From NCBI RefSeq assembly GCF_001941845.1, contig NZ_CP018870.1:3033501-3097500 (forward strand): a stretch of 64,000 nt of DNA, written 5' to 3'. This stretch comes from Streptomyces sp. TN58. GTDB lineage: Bacteria; Actinomycetota; Actinomycetes; Streptomycetales; Streptomycetaceae. How positions within the stretch are numbered: position 1 is the stretch's first letter; each line of letters begins with the position of its first letter. Both the position numbers and the translations under genes were made by a program. Shown piece after piece: positions 55,651 to 62,932 of this stretch. The notes under the pieces are model-generated. The model saw only the letters and a program-made list of their open reading frames with translations, had not been told where the DNA came from and made no database searches.

Positions 55651-56600
55651 GTCAGGAGCTCACCCGGCTGTCCGGGGGCGGCCGCGGCGGTCGTCCGGCC
55701 GGAGCCGTCGCGCTTGCCGGCGCCGTCGCGGCCGCCGGCGCCGTCCTCGGCGGGCTTCCAGCCGGGCGGGCCGAAGACGTAGCCGAGCTTGTGGCGCATC
55801 GTGCGCGCGCCGCGCACGTCGCGGAACATGTTGGCGAACTCGTGGACCTGGATCTTCCAGATGGAGAAGGTCTCGATCTGCTTGGTCAGGCCGTAGGTGG
55901 GGCGCTGCACCTCGGGCTGGAAGGTGCCGAAGATGCGGTCCCAGAGGATGAGGATGCTGCCGAAGTTCTTGTCCAGGTATTCCGGGTCGTTGCCGTGGTG
56001 CACGCGGTGGTGCGAGGGCGTGACGAAGACGTACTCGAACCAGCGCGGCATCTTGCCGATCTTCTCGGTGTGCGCGAAGAGCCCGTACACGAGGTGGGCC
56101 GAGTGCATCGTGAAGACCAGCGCCGGGTGCACGCCGAGCAGCGGGAGCGGCAGCCAGATCATCTTCTCGAACCACTGGGCCCACTTGCGGCGCAGCGCGG
56201 TGGAGAGGTTGAAGTACTGGCTGGAGTGGTGGACCTGGTGTCCGGCCCAGATGAGCCGGATGCCGTGCGCGGCGCGGTGGTACCAGTAGAGGAGGAACTC
56301 CACGCCGAAGAAGAGGACGACCCAGGTGGTCCAGGACGAGGACGACAGGTGCCAGGGCGCCACGTACTCGTACACGAGCAGGTAGAGCGCGAGCGCCACG
56401 GTCCGCAGCATGGTGGACGAGAACAGGGCGCCGAAGCCCGTGAGGATGCTCGCCCGGTGGTCCCGCAGGTCGTATCCGGGCCGCTCGTCGTGGTCGTCGC
56501 CGAACTTGATCGCCAGCATCTCGATCACGATCAGCAACGCCATGGCGGGCAGGGCGTAGACCGCTGGATCGTGCAGCCGGTCTATGACCTTATCGAGCAT
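55647..56600 (-). CDS. sterol desaturase/fatty acid hydroxylase family membrane enzyme
   Basis: 317 residues with about five hydrophobic segments. The di-iron histidine boxes are complete: YWYHRAAHGIRLIWAGHQVHHSSQYFN (HxxxH and HxxHH) and TPSHHRVHHGNDPEYLDKNFG (HxxHH). Such enzymes hydroxylate or desaturate lipid chains (sterol C4/C5 oxidases, ceramide hydroxylases, alkylglycerol monooxygenase). The motif NDPEYLDKNFGSILILWDRIFGTF is typical of the bacterial members. As first gene of the left arm next to an acyl-chain assembly arm, hydroxylation of the acyl product is a reasonable inference. The last 45 residues are disordered. Confidence 0.92.
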   Translation of the reverse strand: MLDKVIDRLHDPAVYALPAMALLIVIEMLAIKFGDDHDERPGYDLRDHRASILTGFGALFSSTMLRTVALALYLLVYEYVAPWHLSSSSWTTWVVLFFGVEFLLYWYHRAAHGIRLIWAGHQVHHSSQYFNLSTALRRKWAQWFEKMIWLPLPLLGVHPALVFTMHSAHLVYGLFAHTEKIGKMPRWFEYVFVTPSHHRVHHGNDPEYLDKNFGSILILWDRIFGTFQPEVQRPTYGLTKQIETFSIWKIQVHEFANMFRDVRGARTMRHKLGYVFGPPGWKPAEDGAGGRDGAGKRDGSGRTTAAAAPGQPGELLT

Positions 56601-56632
56601 CGCTCTCTCCTCGTTTCGACTTCCGCAAAAGC

Positions 56633-56730
56633 CTAAACACGCTCCCTAAAAAGCCCCCTAAAGCCCGCCTTAACTTCCGCCTACACCCGCACAACTCCCC
56701 TGCCGGCCGAACTGTTTAGTGGCGTTTTAG
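56633..56730. promoter_or_regulatory. divergent promoter region with TTTAG direct repeats for both arms
   Basis: On the plus strand TTTAG occurs at 56715-56719 and 56726-56730, 11 bases apart, pointing to the right arm. On the minus strand TTTAG occurs at 56662-56658, 56650-56646 and 56637-56633, 12 and 13 bases apart, pointing to the left arm. Helically phased direct repeats upstream of a -10 are typical of SARP-type activator sites. TACGCT at 56742-56747 is a possible -10 for the right arm. Confidence 0.45.
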
Positions 56731-56830
56731 CATCCCCCGGGTACGCTCGCCGTCGGCTTGGCAGGGAAATCGCAATTTCCGGATCGTCGCCACTTTTTCG
56801 AGGAACTGGCCGCAATGATCCAGGAACGGG

Positions 56831-57640
56831 GTGCGAATGGGCGGGAACGGTCTCGCGGTCCGCATGGAGCGGCCGGCCCGCGGCTCCGGCCCGGTGCGGG
56901 TGCTCGCCCTGCACGGGCTGGCCGCCAGCGCGACCACCTGGCGGGCCTTCGGCGAACACGCCGCGGACGACGTGGAGTTGTGGACGGCGGAACTGCCGTG
57001 GGGAGTCGGCGGGCCGACCTCGTGGAGCCACCGCGGCGAGAGCGCCGAGTGGATCGGCCGCGCCCTGGACGCGGTGCCCGGCGGCGCCGACGTCCTCGTC
57101 GCGCACTCCTTCTCCGCCGTCCTCGCGGTCGAGCACCTCGCCCGCGCCCCGCGCGCCGGACGGCCCCGCGCCCTGGTCGCCGTGTCGCCCTTCCACCGCC
57201 GGGACCCCGCCGACTTCCGCTGGGACGACGCCGGCCACTACCTCGGCATCTTCCAGGAGGTCTTCGAGGAGGCGCTGGGCGCAGCCTCGGCGCGGCGGCT
57301 GTCCCCGCAGACCCGCCGGGACATGGCGCTGCTCGTGCGGGACCGGGTCGGCCCCTACGGCTGGACGCGCTTCTGGGAGAGCTACCTGCGCAGCCCCTTC
57401 GTGGACGTCGGCGGCCTCGACCTGCCGGTGCTCGTCGTGGCCGGGGAGCAGGACCGCTTCGCGCCGCCGCGGGAGGCCGGTCTGCTGGCGGCCGCGCTGC
57501 CGCAGGGCCGGCTCGAACTGATGGGGGACTGCGGGCACTTCCCGATGACCGAGCGGCCGCGGCCGTTCGCCGACGCCGTACACCGGCTGATCGCCGGGTC
57601 GGTCGCGCAGCCGTACGCGGCTCCCACGAGAGTGAGTTGA
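56831..57640 (+). CDS. alpha/beta hydrolase
   Basis: 269 residues. VRVLALHGLAASATTWRAF gives the oxyanion region, DVLVAHSFSAVLAVEHLA the nucleophile elbow with Ser (the usual G-x-S-x-G is A-H-S-F-S), VLVVAGEQDRFAPP the Asp and GDCGHFPMTERP the His. The triad is complete. First gene of the acyl-assembly arm; it may release the chain from ACP as a thioesterase or transfer it. GTG at 56831 or ATG at 56837 starts the frame. Ends three bases before the ketosynthase start, so cotranslated. Confidence 0.85.
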   Translation: MRMGGNGLAVRMERPARGSGPVRVLALHGLAASATTWRAFGEHAADDVELWTAELPWGVGGPTSWSHRGESAEWIGRALDAVPGGADVLVAHSFSAVLAVEHLARAPRAGRPRALVAVSPFHRRDPADFRWDDAGHYLGIFQEVFEEALGAASARRLSPQTRRDMALLVRDRVGPYGWTRFWESYLRSPFVDVGGLDLPVLVVAGEQDRFAPPREAGLLAAALPQGRLELMGDCGHFPMTERPRPFADAVHRLIAGSVAQPYAAPTRVS

Positions 57641-57643
57641 CCT

Positions 57644-58852
57644 TTGCGCCCCTCTGCCACCCCCGAGGTCCTCGTGACCGGAATCGGCGCCGTCAGCTGC
57701 CTCGGCGCCACCGCCGGCGAGTTCTGGACCGGACTGAAGGCCACCGCCTCGCGGCCCGCTCCCGTACCGGGCCTGACCGAGCACGTGCCCGACGTACTCG
57801 CCTACCAGGTGTCCGACGGCGGGCCCCGTACGCCGGACGCGTCGCCCGGCGCCCTGGGCCGTGCCGCGCGCTTCGCACTGACCGCCGCCCGCGAGGCGGT
57901 CGCCGACGCCGGCCTGACCGCGGCCGAGGTCGCGGAAGCCGCCGTGGTGATCGGCACGGCCGTCGGCGAGAGCGGCGGCCGCGAGGGCCGCCACGACGGC
58001 GGGGGCCCGTCGGACGGAACTCCCCCGTCGGCGGCGGGCACGTGGGAGCCCATGTTCTCCGTCGCCTCCGCGGTCGGCGCCGAACTCGCCACCTTCGGGC
58101 CGAACATCAGCGTGAGCAACGCCTGCGCCGCGAGCGGCTACGCGCTGTCCGTCGCCGTGGACCTGATCCGCCGCGGCGAGGCCGACACCGTGCTGCTCGG
58201 GGGTGCGGAGGGCATCGCCCGGGTGCCCCTGGCGAGCTTCAGCCGGCTGGGCGCCGCCGACCCGGAGGCCTGCCGGCCCTTCGACGCCGACCGCCGGGGC
58301 ACCGTCTTCGGCGAGGGCGCCGCCGTGCTGGTGCTGCAGTCCGCCCGGGCCGCGGCCGGCCGCCCCGTCTACGGCAGGGTGCTGGGAACCGCCTGGAGCT
58401 GCGACGCCCACCATCCCACCGCGCCCGATCCCGGCGGGGAGCAGCTGGTACGGGTGGCCCGGGCCGCCCTGGAGGAAGCCGGGCGCGGTCCCGGCGACGT
58501 CGGCTGCGTCATCCCGCACGGCACCGGCACCCGGCAGAACGACGTGGTCGAGTACCAGGTCCTGCGGGAGGTCCTCGGCGAGCGCGCCGCGCACACCCCG
58601 CTGTTCAGCCTGAAGGCGTTCATCGGGCACACGGCGGGTGCCGCCGCCGCCTTCGCCGCCGTGTCCGCGGCGCTGATGGCCCGGCACGGGGAGATCCCGG
58701 CGAACATCGCGCTCGGCCGGCAGGACCCGCAGTGCCCGGTCTGGCTGCCACAGGACGGCCCGACCGCGCTGCGGCAGCCGAACGTCCTGGTCAACGCGTA
58801 CGCGTTCGGCGGGAGCAACTTCTCGATGGTGTTCGGGGGCGGGGCACTGTGA
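57644..58852 (+). CDS. beta-ketoacyl-ACP synthase, FabF-like
   Basis: 402 residues from TTG 57644 (GAGAGTGAG upstream; no better start keeps the family N-terminus PEVLVTGIGAVSCLG). The catalytic triad is intact: Cys in SNACAASGYALS (about 161), His in PHGTGTRQND (about 292), His in LKAFIGHTAGAAAA (about 327); NAYAFGGSNFS closes the fold. It condenses malonyl-ACP with an acyl chain. The loop after residue 100 (GGREGRHDGGGPSDGTPPS) is a hydrophilic insertion. It overlaps the next ketosynthase-like gene by four bases (GTGA), suggesting a heterodimer in the way of KS-CLF pairs. Confidence 0.92.
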   Translation: MRPSATPEVLVTGIGAVSCLGATAGEFWTGLKATASRPAPVPGLTEHVPDVLAYQVSDGGPRTPDASPGALGRAARFALTAAREAVADAGLTAAEVAEAAVVIGTAVGESGGREGRHDGGGPSDGTPPSAAGTWEPMFSVASAVGAELATFGPNISVSNACAASGYALSVAVDLIRRGEADTVLLGGAEGIARVPLASFSRLGAADPEACRPFDADRRGTVFGEGAAVLVLQSARAAAGRPVYGRVLGTAWSCDAHHPTAPDPGGEQLVRVARAALEEAGRGPGDVGCVIPHGTGTRQNDVVEYQVLREVLGERAAHTPLFSLKAFIGHTAGAAAAFAAVSAALMARHGEIPANIALGRQDPQCPVWLPQDGPTALRQPNVLVNAYAFGGSNFSMVFGGGAL

Positions 58853-59838
58853 CGCGGGGTGTCGTGGTGGCCGAGTCCGTCGTCCACGGTGCGGGAGTGG
58901 TCCTGCCTCCGGAGGGGACCGGACCGGCGGAGAGCTGGTTCGACCACCGGGCGCGGCTCGGCCGCGGCTACAAGTACCTGCCGCCCGCCTGCCAGTACCT
59001 GCTCGCGGCCGCCCGGACGGCGCTGGAGGCCTCCGGCCGGGGGCCGGACCCGCACGCCCCGGACACGGTCACGGCCGCGGCGCCGGAGCTGCGCGGCGCC
59101 GTCGTCGGCACCAACAGCGCCGTGGCGGCCCTGCACGAGGCGATCGACGACACCGTCCGCCGCGAGGGGGCGTCGGCGCTGAGCCCGATGACCGTGCCGT
59201 ACTTCTCGGTGAACCTCGTCGCCGGCCGCCTGTCCACCGAGCACCTGCTCAAGGGCTTCAACCTGACCGTGACCTCGCCGCGGGTGGCCGGGGTGGAGGC
59301 CCTGCACCTGGCCGCCCTGGAACTGGCCGCGGGCCGCGCCGCCGTGACCCTTGCGGGGGCTGCGGAGGCACCCGACCCGCGGGCCGGCGACGCCGAACCG
59401 GAGGCGGGCGCGGCGCTGTTCGTGCTCCGTCCGGGCGGCGGGCCCGTACCCGCCGGCGGCGCGGTGCTGCGGACCGTACTGCGCTTCGTCCCCCCGTCGG
59501 CGCCGGCCGCCGCGGAGGGCCGCCGCCGCGCCCTGGACTCCGTACGGCAGGCCCTGGACGCCCTGCGCGCCGACGGGCCGGCGCCGGACGAGGTCGAGCT
59601 GCTGGCGGACCCCTCGCCCGTCGGCGACGCCGTCGCCGACGCGCTGCGCTCCTGGTGCGCCGACCTCGCCCCGGTGTCCGTGCGCCGGTCCGGGGCGCGG
59701 GCCGGCGCCCTGGCCCCGGTGGTCCGGCTGGCGGCGCGCCCCCTCGCGGCGGGCGCCGGCCGCCGGCTCGTCGTCACCGCCTCCCGCGCGGGCAACCTCG
59801 CGTTCGCCACGGCGCACACCCCTGAACACACCGACTGA
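58849..59838 (+). CDS. truncated ketosynthase-like protein lacking catalytic residues
   Basis: 329 residues from GTG 58849, overlapping the ketosynthase stop. The thiolase fold is visible: RGAVVGTNSAVAALHEAIDDTV, MTVPYFSVNLVAGRLSTEHLLKGFNLTVTSPRVAGVEALHLAALELAAGRAAVTLAGAAEA. At the nucleophile position the usual ACASG is SPRVAG, so the Cys is lost, and the protein is about 75 residues shorter than a KS, with no HGTGT or GH motif in the C-terminal half. It probably serves as a non-catalytic partner of the preceding KS. A decarboxylase-only role is unlikely without the histidines. Confidence 0.82.
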   Translation: MTRGVVVAESVVHGAGVVLPPEGTGPAESWFDHRARLGRGYKYLPPACQYLLAAARTALEASGRGPDPHAPDTVTAAAPELRGAVVGTNSAVAALHEAIDDTVRREGASALSPMTVPYFSVNLVAGRLSTEHLLKGFNLTVTSPRVAGVEALHLAALELAAGRAAVTLAGAAEAPDPRAGDAEPEAGAALFVLRPGGGPVPAGGAVLRTVLRFVPPSAPAAAEGRRRALDSVRQALDALRADGPAPDEVELLADPSPVGDAVADALRSWCADLAPVSVRRSGARAGALAPVVRLAARPLAAGAGRRLVVTASRAGNLAFATAHTPEHTD

Positions 59839-59847
59839 GAGGTACGC

Positions 59848-60642
59848 ATGCTGACTTCCCTCAAGGGCTCCTGGTGCCTGATCCTGGGCGCCTCCAGCGG
59901 CATGGGGCGGGCCACCGCCCTGGCCATGGCCAGGGAGGGCGCCAACGTCTTCGGCGTCCACTTCGGCACGGCCGCCCAGCAGGAGGAGGCCGACGAGCTG
60001 GTGGCCGAGCTGCGCGCCACGGGCGTCCAGGTGTCCTTCCACAACTGCAACGCCGCGAGCAGGCAGACCCGCGCCGAACTGGTGCCCCTCCTGGCGGAAC
60101 TGGCCGGGCCGGGCGGCGTACGGGTGCTGCTGCACTCCCTCGCCTTCGGCAGCCTGCTGCCCTTCCTCCCGCAGGAGGGGCAGGAGGACGTCATCACCCC
60201 CCGCCAGATGGACATGACCGTCGACGTCATGGGCCACAGCCTCGTGTACTGGGTGCGCGACCTGTACACGGCCGGGCTGCTGCCGCGCGGCGCGAAGGTG
60301 TTCGCCCTCACCAGCCGCGGCGACGGCCGGGTGATGCCCAGCTACGGCGCCGTGTCCGCCGCCAAGTCCGCCCTGGCCTCGCACGTCCGCCAGCTCGCCG
60401 TCGAACTGGCGCCCTCCGGCGTCGCGGTGAACGCCCTGCGCGCCGGCCTGACCCTGACCCCGGCGCTCCAGCGCATCCCCGGCAGCGACGGCCTGGCCCG
60501 CTACGCCGAGGGAGCCAACCCGCACGGCCGCCTGACCGTGCCCGAGGACGTCGCCGAGGCCGTCGTCATGCTCTCGGCCTCCGACTCGTCGTGGATGACC
60601 GGCAACGTCATCGACGTCGACGGCGGCGAAGGCCTCGTCTGA
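59848..60642 (+). CDS. SDR-type enoyl-ACP reductase, FabI/FabL-like
   Basis: 264 residues. LKGSWCLILGASSGMGRATALAMAREGANVFGVHF is the NAD(P)H loop; VLLHSLAFGSLLPFLP replaces the usual NNAG and resembles FabI/FabL enoyl reductases; MPSYGAVSAAKSALASHVRQLAVELAPSGVAVNALRAG holds the Tyr-x-x-x-Lys region, and NPHGRLTVPEDVAEAVVMLSASDSSWMTGNVIDVDGGEGLV closes it. Its presence implies that the chain can be fully reduced. A ketoreductase role is the alternative. ATG at 59848 follows GAGAGG. Confidence 0.82.
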   Translation: MLTSLKGSWCLILGASSGMGRATALAMAREGANVFGVHFGTAAQQEEADELVAELRATGVQVSFHNCNAASRQTRAELVPLLAELAGPGGVRVLLHSLAFGSLLPFLPQEGQEDVITPRQMDMTVDVMGHSLVYWVRDLYTAGLLPRGAKVFALTSRGDGRVMPSYGAVSAAKSALASHVRQLAVELAPSGVAVNALRAGLTLTPALQRIPGSDGLARYAEGANPHGRLTVPEDVAEAVVMLSASDSSWMTGNVIDVDGGEGLV

Positions 60643-60686
60643 CCCTCCCCGTACCGCCCGCACACCCACCCCAGGAGACAACGACC

Positions 60687-60950
60687 ATGCCCGAGCAGAC
60701 CACCAGCGCCGCCGTACTGGACACCGAGGACCTCCGCTCCACCATCGCGGAGATCCTCGACGTCGATCCCTCCGAGGTGACCGACACCGCCGACTTCAAG
60801 GAGGACCTCGACGTCGACTCCCTGCTGGCGCTGGAGATCCTCGTCACCCTGGAGCGCAAGTACCAGGTGAAGATGGAGGAGTCGAACCTCCAGCTGATGC
60901 GGTCCTTCAAGGTCGTCCACGACCTGCTGGCCGAGAAGCTCGCCGCCTGA
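60687..60950 (+). CDS. acyl carrier protein
   Basis: 87 residues. The phosphopantetheine-accepting Ser is in DLDVDSLLALEILVTLERKYQVKM (Ser45), with a typical acidic four-helix ACP body; the C-terminus is VVHDLLAEKLAA. ATG at 60687 has AGGAG nine bases upstream. It carries the growing chain between the KS, reductase and hydrolase genes of this arm, and must be activated by a PPTase such as the one at 53375. It overlaps the ketoreductase start by one base (TGATG). Confidence 0.95.
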   Translation: MPEQTTSAAVLDTEDLRSTIAEILDVDPSEVTDTADFKEDLDVDSLLALEILVTLERKYQVKMEESNLQLMRSFKVVHDLLAEKLAA

Positions 60951-61696
60951 TGCCGCAGGACACGCGCAGGGTCGCGGTCGTCACCGGCGGGTCCCGCGGC
61001 ATCGGCCGGGCCGTCGTGGAGCGGTTCCTGTCCGACGGCTACGACGTCGGCTACTGCTACCGCTCCCGGCCCGCCGACGCCGACGCGGTCGAGCGCCTCG
61101 CCGCCGAGCACGGCGGCCGGGTCTTCGACGCGTCCGTGGACGTGACCGACCCCGACGCCGTACGCGGCTTCCTGGAGGGGACGCAGGAGCGGCTGGGGGC
61201 GATCGACGCACTCGTCACCAACGCGGGCATCGTCCGTGACGGGCCGCTGGTGACGATGGGCCAGGACGCCTGGACCAGCGTCATCGACACCAACCTGACC
61301 GGCACCTACAACGTGTGCCGGGCCGCCGTCTTCGCCCTCATGAAGCAGGGCCGGGGAAGCATCGTCACCGTGTCGTCCGTGGCGGGCGTCAGCGGCAGCG
61401 CCACACAGGCCAACTACGCGGCCTCCAAGGCCGGGATCATCGGCTTCACCCGGTCGCTGGCCAAGGAGGTGGCCCGCTTCGGGGTCCGCGCCAACGTGGT
61501 GGCGCCGGGCCTGATCGCGACGGACATGACGGACGGCATGACGGCGAAGGCCCGCGACGGCGTCATCGCCTCGATCCCGCTGCGCCGGATCGGCACCGCG
61601 TGGGAGGTGGCCGACACCGTGGCGTTCCTCGCCTCGGACCGCGCCGCCTACATCACGGGACAGGTGATCCGGGTCGACGGCGGCATCGGCGACTGA
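60950..61696 (+). CDS. fabG: 3-oxoacyl-ACP reductase, FabG-like
   Basis: 248 residues of classical SDR. NADP loop VAVVTGGSRGIGRAVVERFL, NAG in LVTNAGIVRDGPL, and the catalytic Ser/Tyr/Lys in VTVSSVAGVSGSATQANYAASKAGIIG; GQVIRVDGGIGD ends it, as in FabG. It reduces the beta-keto group after each condensation. Start codon overlaps the ACP stop by one base, so the two are coupled. Confidence 0.95.
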   Translation: MPQDTRRVAVVTGGSRGIGRAVVERFLSDGYDVGYCYRSRPADADAVERLAAEHGGRVFDASVDVTDPDAVRGFLEGTQERLGAIDALVTNAGIVRDGPLVTMGQDAWTSVIDTNLTGTYNVCRAAVFALMKQGRGSIVTVSSVAGVSGSATQANYAASKAGIIGFTRSLAKEVARFGVRANVVAPGLIATDMTDGMTAKARDGVIASIPLRRIGTAWEVADTVAFLASDRAAYITGQVIRVDGGIGD

Positions 61697-61708
61697 GGGA
61701 GTGCGGTG

Positions 61709-62932
61709 ATGGCAGCGATGGCAGCGCAGACGGGGCCCGTACGGGTCGTCGTGACCGGGCTCGGCGTGCTCACGCCGATCGGCACGACCGTGGCGGGCTT
61801 CTGGGACGCCGCGGTCCGCGGGGTGGTGGGCACGGGCCCGCTGACCCGCCCCGACGCGGCCGACTTCCCGGCCGCGCTGGCCGGCGAGGTCGCCGGCTTC
61901 GACGCGCCGCGGGCCGGCGGGCGGCGCAGCCTGGCGCTCGCCGGGGCCGCGGCCGACGCGGCCGCCGCCGACGCCGGGATCTCCCGGTGGGCCGGCGACC
62001 CGTACCGGGCCGGCGTCTGCCTGGGCACCCTCCTCGGCAGCCGCGCCGGGCTCGAACCGGCCGTGACCGGCTTCCACCGAGGCGACGGCACCGGCCAGGC
62101 GCCCGGCCCGGGGCCGGCGCCGGACCTCACCGACGCGGTGGCCCGCCGACTGGGCTTCCGCGGACCGGGCCTGGCCGTCGCCACGGCCTGCGCCTCGGGC
62201 AACAGCGCGCTCGCCCACGCCGCGGACACCATCCGGGCGGGACGCGCGGACGTGATGATCGCCGGCGGCGTCGACGAACTGTCCAGCGGCATCATGATGA
62301 TGTTCTCCAGCCTGCGCTCGCTGGCCCCCGACTTCCTGCGGCCCTTCGACCGCGACCGCGCGGGGCTCATCGTCTCCGAGGGGGCGGCCGCCCTGGTCCT
62401 GGAGTCGTACGAGCACGCCCGCCGGCGCGGCGCGCACGTCCACGCCGAACTCGCGGGCTGGGCCTCGGCGTCGGACGCCCACCACATGACTGCCCCGCAC
62501 CCGCAGGGCAGCGGCGCCCGCCGCTCCATGCTGCGGGCCCTGAAGTCCGCCGGGATCTCCCCCGACCGCGTCGACCACGTCAGCGCCCACGGCACCGGCA
62601 CCCCCTCCAACGACCGCGTCGAGGCACAGGCCCTGCGGGACGTCTTCGGCCCCCGCACACCGGCCGTGACCTCGCTGAAGGGGGCCCTCGGGCACACCCA
62701 GGGCGCGGCCAGCGCCATCGAGGCGGTGGCCTGCGTCCTGGCGCTGCGCGACGGGGTGGTCCCGCCCACGGCCAACCTGGTCGACCTGGACCCCGAGTGC
62801 GATGTCGACGTCGTCCGCGGCCAGGCGCGCGAGACGCCGGTGCGGGTCGCCGTCAACAACGCGTTCGGCTTCGGCGGCAACACCGCCTGCACCGTCTTCA
62901 CCCGCATGAGCACAGCAGGGAGCGCACGATGA
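61709..62932 (+). CDS. beta-ketoacyl synthase (KS-alpha-like)
   Basis: 407 residues. VRVVVTGLGVLTPIGTTVAGFWDA starts the fold; the nucleophile is in AVATACASGNSALAHA (about residue 160), with His in VSAHGTGTPSND and His in LKGALGHTQGAASAIEAV; NNAFGFGGNTA ends it. ATG at 61709 has GGGAG eight bases upstream and is preferred over GTG 61706 and ATG 61718. It overlaps the following CLF-like gene by ATGA. The KS plus non-catalytic partner pair is the hallmark of type II polyketide synthases. Confidence 0.94.
   Translation: MAAMAAQTGPVRVVVTGLGVLTPIGTTVAGFWDAAVRGVVGTGPLTRPDAADFPAALAGEVAGFDAPRAGGRRSLALAGAAADAAAADAGISRWAGDPYRAGVCLGTLLGSRAGLEPAVTGFHRGDGTGQAPGPGPAPDLTDAVARRLGFRGPGLAVATACASGNSALAHAADTIRAGRADVMIAGGVDELSSGIMMMFSSLRSLAPDFLRPFDRDRAGLIVSEGAAALVLESYEHARRRGAHVHAELAGWASASDAHHMTAPHPQGSGARRSMLRALKSAGISPDRVDHVSAHGTGTPSNDRVEAQALRDVFGPRTPAVTSLKGALGHTQGAASAIEAVACVLALRDGVVPPTANLVDLDPECDVDVVRGQARETPVRVAVNNAFGFGGNTACTVFTRMSTAGSAR

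Noticed and set aside
56658..56730. TTTAG/CTAAA repeats read as one inverted-repeat operator
   Set aside because: Spacing between the two groups is about 50 bases and each group is phased as direct repeats facing its own gene, so separate activator sites are a better reading.
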